Shown here: one piece after another, positions 10,010-21,189 of the stretch
Position numbering within the stretch: position 1 is the first letter of the stretch
Layout: every line of letters starts with the position of its first letter
From: Tenodera sinensis
Taxonomy: Eukaryota; Arthropoda; Insecta; Mantodea; Mantidae
Direction: 5' to 3'
Assembly: GCA_030765045.1 (NCBI GenBank)
Contig: CM060962.1
Span: forward strand, 215,120,031 to 215,184,030
Length of the DNA stretch: 64,000 nt
Notes under the pieces: generated by a model
What the model saw: the letters and a program-made list of their open reading frames with translations, nothing else
Databases searched by the model: none
What the model was told of the DNA's origin: nothing
Program-made: the position numbers and the translations under genes

Positions 10010-11336
10010 ATCAAAATTGGTCAAATAAATGTGCAGCGCTCGAAATTGGTGATGACTGAACTTAGGAAATTAATTGACGAACTAGATATGGACATTTTAT
10101 GCCTTCAAAAACAAACTCACGATAATTCCAACTATGGCAAGAGTAATCTGCACTGGCGAAAATCCAATGGCGGCCATTATAATTTTGAATCCAAATTTAC
10201 AAGTGACCAAAATAACTAATTTTAACGATACGCACAATAACTGTGTTCAGATCAATATGGAAAAGGGGAATTTTACCCTATCTAATCATTACTGCCAGTA
10301 TAGCCAAGAAATCGACCAATATTTGGATTTAATTAAACAAATACATATAAAATATCGGGATTATGAAACTATTAATCCTCTAGACGCTAACGCCAAATCC
10401 CATTGGTGGCATAGCGGTATAAAAGATGACAGGGATGAGAAACTGGAAGATCTCATTTCGGAACTTAATTTATATATTTTTAATAAACCTAATAATCCTC
10501 CAACTTTCCAAAATCACGCAGGAGCAATGTCCAATATTGATATCACCTTAGGCAATAGTAGAATTATACCCAAAATTCAAAATTGGAAAGTTGGACAGGA
10601 TTATACCTCTAGTGACCACAATTTGATTCTATTCAACTACATTATTAAAATTTCAAGATGGGATAGAAGTTATACAATACCAAGTTTTAATTTTAATGCT
10701 GCAAATTGGAAAGATTTCAATAGGACACTACAGAACAGACAACTAGGACATATAGGAGCTGAAGCTAATCACGAAGCGACTAAATTAGAACACATTTTAC
10801 AATCCACCATGCTTAAATATATTCCTAAAAGGAGACTCAAAAAATTTAAAGACGATGTTTGGACCGATACATTACAAAATTTACGGAGAAAAGCTTGAAA
10901 ATGTCGGAGAATTTTTCAAAAGACTATTGTAATAGAAGAGAGAAATAGAAATTTAGAAATCTATAGGAAAGCCAAAGAAAAATTTAAGAAAGAATTATTT
11001 GAAACAAGAAGTAGATCATGGAAAAGTTTTGTTGAAACCAATTCTATGCATAATATATGGGGAGGACCTTATATAATCACTATGGAAAAAATCAGGAAAC
11101 CGGAAATTTTAAATACCATTAGAAGGGATGATGGGACTTTAACCCAAAACTGGACCGAAACTACACAGGAACTGTTACAAAAACTACTACCTGACGACAG
11201 CCAGGAGACAGACACTGACGAAAACACACAAATTAGAAGAAATTTGGAAGTGCCGTATCCGAACTCTAACGTTATATATCCTTTTGACAAATCGGAAATA
11301 CGACAGATAATTAGAGGACTAAAAAAGAAAAAGTTG
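10010..11336 (+). pseudogene. ORF2 of the R1-like element: endonuclease and start of reverse transcriptase
   Basis: The endonuclease begins KIGQINVQRSK and continues through ELDMDILCLQ. Two shifts break the frame near 10120-10140. Conserved blocks include LDANAKSHWWHS, SNIDITLG and SSDHNLILF, which are metal-binding and DNA-contact motifs of apurinic-type endonucleases; they read in the order expected for the R1 group. Past 10900 a shifted frame gives the region before reverse transcriptase (MHNIWGGPYI...). The copy stops at IRGLKKKK, where SPGPDG would normally follow. The polymerase palm is therefore missing and the copy cannot move itself. Confidence 0.82.
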
Positions 11337-11962
11337 AGTTGTAGTGTGGAGTAAAGGAGTTTTGGTGCTGGGTACCAGTACCAAGATGGCCGCCAGATTC
11401 CGGCGGTCATATTTTGTTTTGTTATGGATCTTTTATATTTGTAGATTTAGTAGTAACTGGTTACCAGTTATTTATTTTATTACTGGTTACCAGTAATATT
11501 TTATTTCAAATTTTTTGCTTTTTTATAAATTTTGATTTTGAAAGTTAAGGTTCTTATAAGTTATTTTATAATTTATAAGAGCTTGTGTTTAAAGAGGTGA
11601 GTTTTTAAAATGTTTATAGATTTTTTATTAAATTTATAAAAGTTCTGAATAGGTATGATTAGGGATGAGATGGAATTTTTTTTTTTTTAAATTTATTTTG
11701 GTAATTTATTGTTGTTCTTTTTTTCTCTCTTAATTTTAGTTAGAAGAGGTGTGGTTTTAGGATGTTAAAATTTTGTGTTTTAAATTATTTTATTTTTATT
11801 TTATTTTGTTAATCTGTAAATTTTGTAAAGTGTATATTTTTTTTATATTTGTAATAAAATAATAAAGATCTGAATATTGACCCCGGTTTAAGAAATTAGG
11901 TGCCGGGGTCCAGTATGCAGATTTTTATTTTTATTTTTATATTTTTATTTTCTTTTTTTATT
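11337..11962 (+). other. 3' region and tail of the R1-like element
   Basis: Very AT-rich with no open frame, ending in runs of TTTTTATTTTTA, which fits a simple-repeat tail of a non-LTR element. It follows the deletion breakpoint in reverse transcriptase. Whether all of it belongs to this element is inferred from its position before the right copy of the duplication. Confidence 0.5.
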
Positions 11963-12545
11963 TGTTGGCAGAGATTGCGGAGTGAACTGATCTGCTGGTT
12001 GTGAGGCAGGGATGGCGCTGGAATTTCCATTCTCTTGCGAAGGATCGTTGACTGCTGCATATGCTTTTCTCTTCTTTTTTCCTAACATGTAGACTCTGCA
12101 ATGATTTGCTGGGTGGCTGTACTTATATCAACACCAGGCAGGATACCTGCAGTGATTGGTTCAAGCAAAAAATGGGCTAGATCTGAGTGATGCTGTGCTG
12201 TATTGACATGGCCCAGGCTGGATGCTTCACTTTAGCTTTTGTCAGTGCTGTTTACAATATTCTGTTTAATTTTACACTCCCTTCCTTCCTGTTGAGGTTA
12301 AGATGTATATGTATTTCAATAGTTTCACAGTATACACATTTATGGCAACAGAAAAGTTGATGACAGGACATCTGTGTTCCCAAAAAAATGGTATGCTTCT
12401 TCGGTTATGGCATATTCTGCAATTTCAAGTTTGTCAGTTTTCCCAGGCGACAAACATTTTCATTATGTGCAGATATAAATTTCTTGGTAAAGCATCTGTA
12501 ACTTTACATTTTCTACAAAGCATCTCTTGTTAAAATAGTACTATT
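11963..12545. repeat. ~580-bp direct duplication, right copy (empty site)
   Basis: Near-identical to 4654-5210 plus 6394-6420 but uninterrupted, so it preserves the pre-insertion site of the I-clade element. That element must therefore have inserted after the duplication arose. Confidence 0.88.
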
Positions 12546-12601
12546 AGTAATAGCCAGAAACCTTACAGTTATGCTATCAGGAATGTTAGTAATTATTTTC
12601 A

Positions 12602-12609
12602 AACACACA

Positions 12610-12692
<83 letters not shown>
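12602..12692. repeat. (CGCA)n/(CA)n compound microsatellite
   Basis: A run of CACG tetramers followed by pure CA dinucleotides. Confidence 0.97.
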
Positions 12693-12696
<4 letters not shown>

Positions 12697-14091
12697 CTAC
12701 CTTATCCTCTCACAAGCCTATGCATATCCTGAAATATAACACAGTTCACCACTGGAACAGCGAGATTCATCAAATGCCACACACACAGACACAGTAACAA
12801 CTAAGTATCATTATCAATACTTCAATGTTACAATTTGTGCATTTCACTGCGTTGCATACTTTTATTGCTGTTCTTTTGCATTATTATATCAGTCTACTAT
12901 TGCATTTTGCTTTTGCGTGTAACCAACTCAAACAGTAATTTTAATTACTAAATGCATGAAGCAGATCCAGCATAAACACCACAAACTCCTGATAGAAAGA
13001 ACCAGGTATTTAGCCTTTTAATTCAGCCATTGGCTAATCAGGAAAAAATGATTGCAGAAACTACAACTCACAGGCTTTGTGATATAATTTAGGGTACCAC
13101 TGCATAAAACACATGAAAAATCTAGTTGCCATCTCAGACAAAAAATGCCATCTGAGAGCTCAAGATAAAGTGTGCAGATAGTAGCGTTTCTTGCATACTA
13201 AGACAATGACTGCATAGTTATAGGGTTGCCAGACATCTATAATATCCTAGGCATGTCCTACATTATAATCTCTTGTCCTGCATCTGGGAGGAAGTTTAAA
13301 AAATCTGAAATGTCCCACATTCTGAGATGTCTATTTATTACTTTGAAAATGACAGAAAACAAACACAACTCCCAAGACATGCATAGCATATCACCATCAT
13401 TCAATAACGTTTGCTATCACAGAGATTACAAAAAGCTGCAACAGTATAGTGGCTCTCAATAGCACATCCTATGGTAAACCTAAGCAGTGGTGAGTCAATA
13501 ATTGTTAACTTTAAGTTGTATGCTGTGGTAAACTCAGGTGCTTTGCTATTCTCCTCTGTGAGAGGGAACCTGGTTCTGTCCACATACACATAGAGATATT
13601 GGCCTTTAACTTCACAGTGTATTGGATGCTGAGTTCCACAGTCATGTCTCCTTAATTTATACCTGCATATATTATATTGGTTTCTCTGACCATCTCTTAT
13701 TTACTGACATATAAAACGACTCCTGCAGGATGAAATTCCAGCACACTGGCAGAACTGATATGATCCTAGCAATTGATAGCATTGTTAGCAAACAAAGTAT
13801 TCAAGTATTTTACCATCTCTTAGTTCGGTCCCTGCTTTATTAATATTTCTTCTGTAGTGCATCCAGGACTCCAATAGGGAATCTTATGTAGTTGTCCTTA
13901 TAAATTGTAGTACTCTTGTTTGGTATGTATTTTTAAAGGTACTTTAAAACTGGAAGTTAAACAAGCATTTTTAAGTTTTATAAGGTATGTGGTGTTTAGA
14001 ATTGCTCAGATATTGTCTTTATGACCTAGGGTGTTTATTTTCAACTATTGATATAAAACTTGAGGTGTACATTTCCTCTAATGACCTTTGG
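12693..14091. other. No gene recognised
   Basis: Short open frames with no family motif. The end of this stretch (ACCTTTGG, 14084-14091) is the left target-site duplication of the next element. Confidence 0.5.
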
Positions 14092-14406
14092 CAGGCATCG
14101 GCAAACATGTACTCAATGAGGTATCGGTATGACGTCTCAACATGCAACCCGCAATACACATGACGTAATGTAGAACAGGGGATGGCATTGACCTTCGTTC
14201 AGAGTCAGTGCTGGACTCGCTCGCTACAGAGTACAATAAGGAATAGTACACATACTTGAATCCAGCTATTTTGGTCTACGATACTTTAGATAGGCCTAGA
14301 TATTTGAGCAATATATTTCAGTTCACTTCTATTTGCAATGTACCATGAAAATCTAGTGATATATCACAAGTAGCCACTCTCAGTATAGCACGCAAATTAA
14401 CATCTG

Positions 14407-14690
14407 TTAATCGCGATACAAGATTTTTTTTTTATTCAGTTTCTTTTCTTCTACACATTTCTTAAATGCTTGAAATAATTTTGTCCCTGTTGTATGTTCC
14501 CTAAGTGGAATGACTTCAAGCATATATTCTTGTATCGAGAGGTTGTTAGTAACTCCACGAATGAAAATTACCAATTGTGCTGTGTCAACATTGTCAGTGC
14601 TTTCATCCAATGCGAGAGAAACGGCTATAAATCCATGGACCTCAGTTTGTAGTCTTTTTTCGGTTATTTCTGCTATTTTATGTATCCTTC
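14407..14690 (-). pseudogene. hAT transposase remnant, part downstream of the LTR insertion
   Basis: Minus-strand translation includes ALDESTDNVDTAQLVIFIRG, the hallmark catalytic-core region (first Asp in LDEST) of hAT transposases of the GTF2IRD2/ZBED group, then TTGTKLFQAFKKC. It joins across the LTR insertion to the remnant at 19825-20092. The C-terminal dimerisation region is missing, so only ~170 codons of transposase survive in this element. Confidence 0.85.
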
Positions 14691-15342
14691 TGAGACAGAA
14701 TATTAGAAGACCCCAAAAGAAAATCGTTCATGTAAATGTTTGTTAAAAGTGTAATTCGTTTTTTGATGTTGGTATGAGATAGTTAAATGACGAAAACGTG
14801 TTGATAAGATTCATTGTTACGAACAACTAAGTTTGCACAAAGACGTCATAAATCTTTCCATATTTGATTTTAATATATGTGTAAAAATATTAGAATTGTT
14901 TGTGTTCCATAACAAAAGTAGGGGAGGAGGATTAGGGATCGTTTCCCTAACGAGAAAGAACTATTTGATGAATAGCGCGGATGAATATGAAAAAGGCGGT
15001 GTAGCGTCAAACGACGCCAAAAATCAGTTCATTAGCGTCTATGTCATTGGTGTGGATGGACGTATTTTTATGTGTACACGTCATGAAATAGTAAAAGTGA
15101 ATTTACTAAGTATTTAGAGACCTTTAATTAAATTTTGGCGATGCTAGGGAAGTTGATCCGCTAAAATAAGACTTTCTACTGTGATATGATTTAAAAATTG
15201 TGAACAAGAAGGTGCAAATAAAATGTTTGACTAAAGTTAAACCCGAGTGTATGTTCATTCCATCCGTTAACAAGCCCTGAGATCAAAAAGATCTCATTAG
15301 CGTAAAGCCACAGCGATATTAATAATCGCAAAAACAGCACCA
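14691..15342 (+). repeat. 5' LTR (652 bp)
   Basis: TGAGAC...CACCA ends. It belongs to the second LTR subtype of the family, distinguished by the middle third (about 15030-15120). Confidence 0.94.
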
Positions 15343-15344
15343 AA

Positions 15345-15370
15345 ATGGCATGCCCAACGTGGAACTCGAA
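15345..15370 (+). promoter_or_regulatory. Primer-binding site
   Basis: TGGCATGCCCAACGTGGAAC follows the LTR by two to three bases. Apart from an extra base pair near the start and two changed bases it resembles the complement of the 3' end of tRNA-Lys (CTT type). The element at 57135 has the same site with one base different (57785 onward). Priming by tRNA-Lys is inferred. Confidence 0.6.
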
Positions 15371-15672
15371 TTTAGGATGGGATGGAAATAACGGGAATTG
15401 AACTTACGATAAACATCAAGTGACGCCATATCATCGCGCCAAAAAGAAAGAAGACGCCATTAGACCATCGTTTCATATCGACATCAGAACACCGATGAAC
15501 GGATAATCAACGATACATCAGAACACTGATGCACGGATAATCAACGCGGGAAAACACCGGAGATCGTCTAGCGAAGCCAACTGCCCAGGAGACGTACATA
15601 ACTGGACAAATCAACGGAAAAAAAAGTAATATCAAAAATTTTTATTTTTACATCCAGTTTATTTTTATTTTT

Positions 15673-17766
15673 ATGTTACTGCGAAGCGGCAAAGTAGTGG
15701 GACTTTTAACCCTAAGTGAATCGAATAAAGAAACTAAAATGTCGCGAAAAGAGATAGAAACAGGAGTGGGGGAAGGGGCAGATAGGCCTAGTTATCAAAT
15801 GGAACCAGAAAGCGAGGAACAGGTAGCGATAGGAAGAGACCAAAGGTTATTAATGATCATGTTTGAAAGACTAGAACAAAGTTTAGGTCAGAGTATAGAA
15901 CAAAAACTAGAACAAAATAAAAAAGAAATAGGTCAAAAAATGGAACAAAACAAGATAGAATCAAAACAGGACATAGAACATAATAAGGTAGAATTAAAGC
16001 AGGACATAGAGCAAAGTTTAGGTCAGAATATAGGCCAGAAACTAGAACAGAATAAGGAAGAAATAGGTCAGAAAATGGAGGAGGTGAAAAAGGACGTAGA
16101 GCAGAAAATAGAACTTAATAGGAAAGAATTAGAGCTAGACTTGGGAAATAAAATAGAATTAGGAAGACAGGAGTGTAAAGAAAATATGAAAGTAATGGAA
16201 ACTAATTTGAAATTAGTACATAAAGACTTAAATGAGACAAAGGAAGCCTTAGAAGCTAGTATAGAAATCATAGGAGATAGGATGGGGAAAATAGAATCAG
16301 AAATGAGAGAAAATAAGATTGTATTAGAAGGAGAAATTGGTAGATGTAGAGATGAAATAACAGAATGTAATGCAAGTGTAGACTGTAAGATTACAAATGT
16401 AAAAGCAGAAATAACTGAGGAATTAAGGAAAGAGATTGAGGTAGTAAAGAAAGACATTATTAATGAAACTGTAGAACAAATTGTAATTCCTAAAATTAAG
16501 ACGATGACTGATGTAGTACATTCGCAACAGGATGCTATAAATGATATGAAACAAAGTCACTTAGAAATAAAGAATGATTTAAAATCAATTTGTGAAGAAA
16601 TGAAAAAAGGGAAAGAAAGTTTGGCTAATGTAAATGATGTTGTGAATGCACTACAAAGGCAAGATGATTTAGATGAAAGTAATGTACAAGATGAGAGTTA
16701 TTTGAATAATGTACAAAATGTTGACTCACCATACAGAGAAAGAGGTTCACAACCAAACAATGACACAACACACAGCACATGTTACACCAACAGCATATTA
16801 CATGAAATCACACCACCTACATTTGATGAGGAGAAGGGAGACGACCCAAAACTCTTTGTTAAAGAGATGGAAGAGTATTTTAAAGTGAAAAGGATACCAA
16901 ATGAGCTTCGGATGATGATAGTCAAGAATAGCTTAAAAAACAAGGCATTAGAATGGCTCAGGTTAACACTAGCTAGTCATGAGTCGTATAGCTCATTCAG
17001 AAATTTATTCCTATCAAGGTATTGGGGCCCAGCTAAGCAAAACCAAACTAGGGTAGAGCTAGCAACAGGTAGATATGATCCAACCAAAGGGTTATCGCTA
17101 GTCGATTATTTTATGAAAGTAGCCAACAAAGGAAAGCTGTTAGACCCTAACCTGTCGGAAGCAGAGCTAATTACCAGCATAACAAGACATTTCCCAGACA
17201 CGGTGAGAACAGGGTTAATTGTTGCGAGGCCAGTAGATTTTGCAGACATGATAGAATTGCTGACAGCCTTCGAAACACAAAATGGTCAGCCTAATGAGCA
17301 TAGACATAGGAACGGCCACCCAAACTCACCCATCTTAAACCGGAGCACGGCTACGAACAACCAGAATGAGGGAGAAGATAGAAATACTAGGAGCACCCAT
17401 GAAAGGGGGAGAGGGGCACACCATTTCCCACAACCACACAATCATGGCGAGAGGATGAAGAACACAAGACAGCGGTACCACGACACAATACCAAGGGGTG
17501 AATCAAGATACAGAACATATACATATGATCGTGGAAGACCAAGAGACTGTACCCATCAAGTGAACCACATACGATTCTGTAGGGAATACTTCAACAACCA
17601 AAGACCGTCATACAACAGAGGTTCACGCCAAAGGGGCAGAAACCAATGGTACACTGGCAACATAAGACAGCATGAAGTAGATGAAAATGTGCCAAATAGG
17701 GCAGATGCTGTACAGAATACAGAAACAGCAGCCACCACCAACACTCAGGGAAATTACAACAACTAA
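15673..17766 (+). CDS. Gag polyprotein of the LTR element
   Basis: Gag forms the retrotransposon particle. The 697-residue protein starts MLLRSGKVVG; the element at 58112 starts identically, supporting this ATG. Residues ~60-330 are a very long Glu/Gln/Lys-rich coiled coil with internal repeats (EQSLGQ, QNKEEIGQKMEE). Residues ~380-535 form the capsid-like gag domain (PPTFDEEKGDDPKLFVKEMEEYF through LLTAFETQ). The tail is rich in Arg, Gly and Asn and has no clear CCHC knuckle, so RNA binding may rely on the RG-rich segment. The frame is intact although pol is gone. Confidence 0.85.
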   Translation: MLLRSGKVVGLLTLSESNKETKMSRKEIETGVGEGADRPSYQMEPESEEQVAIGRDQRLLMIMFERLEQSLGQSIEQKLEQNKKEIGQKMEQNKIESKQDIEHNKVELKQDIEQSLGQNIGQKLEQNKEEIGQKMEEVKKDVEQKIELNRKELELDLGNKIELGRQECKENMKVMETNLKLVHKDLNETKEALEASIEIIGDRMGKIESEMRENKIVLEGEIGRCRDEITECNASVDCKITNVKAEITEELRKEIEVVKKDIINETVEQIVIPKIKTMTDVVHSQQDAINDMKQSHLEIKNDLKSICEEMKKGKESLANVNDVVNALQRQDDLDESNVQDESYLNNVQNVDSPYRERGSQPNNDTTHSTCYTNSILHEITPPTFDEEKGDDPKLFVKEMEEYFKVKRIPNELRMMIVKNSLKNKALEWLRLTLASHESYSSFRNLFLSRYWGPAKQNQTRVELATGRYDPTKGLSLVDYFMKVANKGKLLDPNLSEAELITSITRHFPDTVRTGLIVARPVDFADMIELLTAFETQNGQPNEHRHRNGHPNSPILNRSTATNNQNEGEDRNTRSTHERGRGAHHFPQPHNHGERMKNTRQRYHDTIPRGESRYRTYTYDRGRPRDCTHQVNHIRFCREYFNNQRPSYNRGSRQRGRNQWYTGNIRQHEVDENVPNRADAVQNTETAATTNTQGNYNN

Positions 17767-18018
17767 GTTCGTCCCAACTGGCCGGATGACCAACAACAAA
17801 AACCCTAAACAACTTACAATTGACATCGACACCATGATGGCTACACGAAGAGAAAGATGGAACTACTGTACCCTGGACCACTGGTCATAACAAAACAGCT
17901 GGGTGACCACACGTATGAGCTACAGAATACAAATGGCAAGTTGGTAGGAAGATACCATAAAAATAAATTAAAACCATACAAAGAAAGGACCAAAAAGTCT
18001 TTGCCAACAAATATGTAA
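17767..18018 (+). pseudogene. Integrase tail remnant
   Basis: Matches the end of the integrase frame at 3-464 (KFVPTGRMTNNKNPK... and the region encoding the GPY/F-like module), with a further deletion of the segment encoding the charged linker. It follows the gag stop directly, placing one breakpoint of the pol deletion at about 17766. Confidence 0.8.
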
Positions 18019-19172
18019 GGCAGGAATAGTAGAGATGATGGAAAATAACAATTTTTAATGGGTTACTTATAGAAAACTATGTTCAGATTAGAAATTACAA
18101 CAAAAAAGAAAATCAACATAGTCATTGGCTATATTGATCACAAAGAGCATTGTCAACAAAGACAGATGAGGACACTGATTGTCATTAAAGAAATGAATTA
18201 TAGCGACGGAAAATAATGTGTTTTTGACATAAGGATGTCAGGGACAAAAATAACAAGGAATCAATTGTGATGACAAAGATAAAATATTTCAACACAAAGA
18301 TGTCGAGGGTGAATTGAGAAGAAAAACAATACAACTGCAAAATAATTATAAGTATAGAAGTTTTCTCTTATAGAGATAAGAGACAAAGAGGTGACAATTA
18401 GTGAAGTAAGGAAAACCATAATCAGAAAAGCAATGCCCATGAATTTAGATGGATATAGCCAATGCTAAGCTCGAAGAAATATTGAACCAAATAATAATGA
18501 ATAGGAACCCAATTAAAAAAAAATGGTACCATTAGTAACATCAGAGTTTAAGAACCGACTCAATGACCTGCCTATACATAATAAGCTTACAAGACAAAGA
18601 AGGCAAAGAACTGAATAAAATATTGCCATAAAGATGATCATAATCATTAGCTCAAAATTTGTATCCTGTTTTTCTCTCCTCATAACAAGGAACATAAGTC
18701 AAAAGCCACATAATAAACCATGATACACTTAAATTATATTTGTGTCAATGTCAAATGTACAATAACTGAATGTGTTGTATAATAACTGAATATGTGTTGT
18801 ATAATAACAGAACATATGTTGTATGATAACTGGATATGTTCTACAATAACTGAATATGTATTGTATAATAACTGGATATGTTGTATAATAACTGAATGTG
18901 TTGTACAATAACTGAATATGTATTGTATAATAACTGAATATGTGATGTATAATAATTGAACATGTATTGTGTAGTAACTGAATATGTGAAATTTACAAAG
19001 ACATGATGTGCCATGCCAAAACAAAAGACAAAGGCAAACAGCGAAGAAGACTGTAAAGAAAAGAAAAAATATTGTACAAAGTGATTGCATCAGAGGAGTA
19101 GGGAGAAGTATTGTATTGTGTTTCAAGATTGTAAATATAGATAGCAACTTGAAAAACAAAACAAGGGGCATG
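18019..19172 (+). other. 3' untranslated region of the LTR element
   Basis: Equivalent to 465-1613, with its own version of the ~22-bp tandem array. No supported coding sequence. Confidence 0.75.
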
Positions 19173-19824
19173 TGAGACAGAATATTAGAAGACCCCAAAA
19201 GAAAATTGTTCATGTAAATGTTTGTTAAAAGTGTAATTCGTTTTTTGATGTTGGTATGAGTTAGTTAAATGACGAAAACATGTTGATAAGGTTCATTGTT
19301 AGGAACAACTAAGTTTGCACAAAGACGTCATAAATCTTTCCATATTTGATTTTAATATATGTGTAAAAATATTAGAATTGTTTGTGTTCCATAACAAAAG
19401 TAGGGGAGGAGGATTAGGGATCGTTTCCCTAACGAGAAAGAACTATTTGGTGAATAGCGCGGATGAATATGAAAAAGGCGGTGTCGCGTCAAACGACGCC
19501 AAAAAACAGTTCATTAGCGTCTATGTCATTGGTGTGGATGGACGTATTTTTATGTGTACGCGTCATGAAATAGTAAAAGTGAATTTACTAAGTGTTTAGA
19601 GACCTTTAATTAAATTTTGGCGATGCTAGGAAAGTTGATCTGCTAAAATAAGACTTTCTACTGTGATATGATTTAAAAATTGTGAACAAGAAGGTGCAAA
19701 TAAAATGTTTGACTAAAGTTAAACCCGAGTGTATGTTCATTCCATCCGTTACCAAGCCCTGAGATCAAAAAGATCTCATTAGCGTAAAGCCACAGCGACA
19801 TTAATAATCGCAAAAACAGCACCA
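19173..19824 (+). repeat. 3' LTR (652 bp)
   Basis: Pair of the LTR at 14691 with only scattered substitutions. It is followed by the CTTC TSD. Confidence 0.94.
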
Positions 19825-20092
19825 CTTCTCAGTTTGGTTCATGGTGATAATGCAATATTACTAAAAATATGATATTATTCAGGGCAAATTATGTTGGCAA
19901 CTTTACTCTCACATTTTTTATGAAATCTCCATCACTAAAACATCTCAGTGACTGAGCAATCTCCAAAGCAACAGCATAGCTAGCGTGAAGTTGTCTATCA
20001 GTTATAATATTTGAATTAATATTATGTGTATTATCTGAATACTGTTCTTTGAGCTGTTGCAGTTGGTTAGTCCGATCTAGACCTGAAAACAA
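19825..20092 (-). pseudogene. hAT transposase remnant, part upstream of the LTR insertion
   Basis: Minus-strand frame with ASYAVALEIAQSLRCFSDGDFIK, matching the conserved S-Y-x-x-A...F-x-x-G-E-F-I-K block that precedes the catalytic core in GTF2IRD2/ZBED-type hAT transposases. A stop and a shift occur before the LTR junction. Confidence 0.82.
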
Positions 20093-20598
20093 AAAATAAA
20101 ATGAATAAAGGACACTACGTTGGTGTTAGGCTACTTTAAATCGTGGTGTAAATTTATGAATACATGCTTGTCTATAATTGTATGGTGATCTTTATGACAT
20201 GTATCATAATGCCGCTTGATGTTCCATTAATGAGTGCCTTTTTTAATTTTAGAGCACAACAAACACCTTACATTCCTTACATGATGAGGGAAGAAATCAT
20301 CAAAGTGCTATTCTAGATATCAAATTTAATAGACCAGGAATAATTAGATGCACTCCAATTCTATGAATATACTAAGACTTTAAGTTAAATAAACTAATAT
20401 CCTTCAAAGTTATAAATAAAGAAGTTTATCTAATTACACTTCGACAGACATGTTTAGAAGTGCAGGTAAATACGACAGGACAGTCCACCAGTTAAGGCTG
20501 TGAGGGAGGGGGAGACAGAGACAGAGTAAGCGCTGCCCCTGTCACATCATAGTTGCGAGGCCTCATTGAGTACATGTTTGCCGATGCCTGACCTTTGG

Positions 20599-21189
20599 GA
20601 TTGTTATTTTGCCTTATTATTTCTGACCTGCTTTACACTGCCTTTCCATGGGTTGCCAGAGAGTTATTTGAAGAGCAAGAACAGCGGAAAAACGAAATAG
20701 TGAAAATATAATTTAAGATATAAGATTAGGTGTCAAAGACAGCAGGAAAGAATATTACTGAAACAAGCACATTGACATATTGAAAGGCACTCTGAGAAAG
20801 GCCAATAACATGATGGATAGCAACTCACAGCTGGCATAAGAACAGTATAACAATGATGCAATCCTTGAGTTAAACTTTAAGAATAAAAGCAAAACCTTAA
20901 GTTTCCAAATATTCATTTACCCTGCATGACTAATTGAAAAATAACTGGACATCCAAAATTAGTTAGACTTATTTTCCAAAGAGCATTTAAATATATCTTA
21001 TGATAAGTGATATGTGGAATTTCTGATTCATAGTGAAATTAAGTTTTCCCTTCATTTTCCTTGTTTTCTTTATTATTCCTCTAGAAATTCCCCAACTTCT
21101 CAAAAAATCTAAATTAAATTGGCTTCAGTTCAGTTCACTTCTTAATAGAAGGTCATCATTTAATTCTTCAGATTTTACTAGATATCTGT
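20599..21189. other. No gene recognised
   Basis: AT-rich, short frames only. Confidence 0.5.

Larger units (their letters stand above)
6421..11962 (+). mobile_element. R1-like non-LTR retrotransposon, internally deleted
   Basis: Order: 5' leader, gag-like ORF with three zinc knuckles, a 400-codon unassigned ORF, an R1-type endonuclease, the first part of reverse transcriptase, then an abrupt jump to an AT-rich 3' region ending in T/A-rich tail repeats. It lies exactly between the two copies of the ~580-bp repeat. Reverse transcriptase is cut just after its entry motif near 11336, so this copy is defective. A small PLE interrupts gag. Confidence 0.8.
14691..19824 (+). mobile_element. LTR retrotransposon lacking almost all of pol (5.1 kb)
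   Basis: Two 652-bp LTRs flank a leader, a complete gag and a truncated end of integrase. A 4-bp TSD CTTC (14687-14690 and 19825-19828) shows an intact insertion. Protease, reverse transcriptase, RNase H and most of integrase are absent between 17766 and the integrase tail, so the copy can move only with proteins supplied elsewhere. The two LTRs differ at only a handful of positions, indicating a recent insertion. It interrupts the hAT transposase remnant. Confidence 0.95.
14092..20590 (-). mobile_element. hAT transposon, internally deleted, with a nested LTR element
   Basis: The ends form a perfect 30-bp TIR (14092-14121 and 20561-20590, starting CAGGCATCGGCAAAC) flanked by an exact 8-bp TSD ACCTTTGG (14084-14091 and 20591-20598), diagnostic of hAT elements. 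Removing the nested LTR element leaves ~1.36 kb, too short for a full transposase, so this is a non-autonomous derivative. The minus-strand coding remnant resembles the transposase group that gave rise to GTF2IRD2/ZBED-type genes. Confidence 0.95.

Noticed and set aside
14833..15117. 94-codon plus-strand frame inside the LTR (also 19315-19599)
   Set aside because: It lies wholly in the LTR of one subtype and is disrupted in the other subtype, so it is most likely chance. A small LTR-encoded protein cannot be fully excluded.
16068..16457. Minus-strand 129-codon frame opposite gag (also 58450-58761)
   Set aside because: It is the antisense shadow of the biased Glu/Lys coiled-coil codons.
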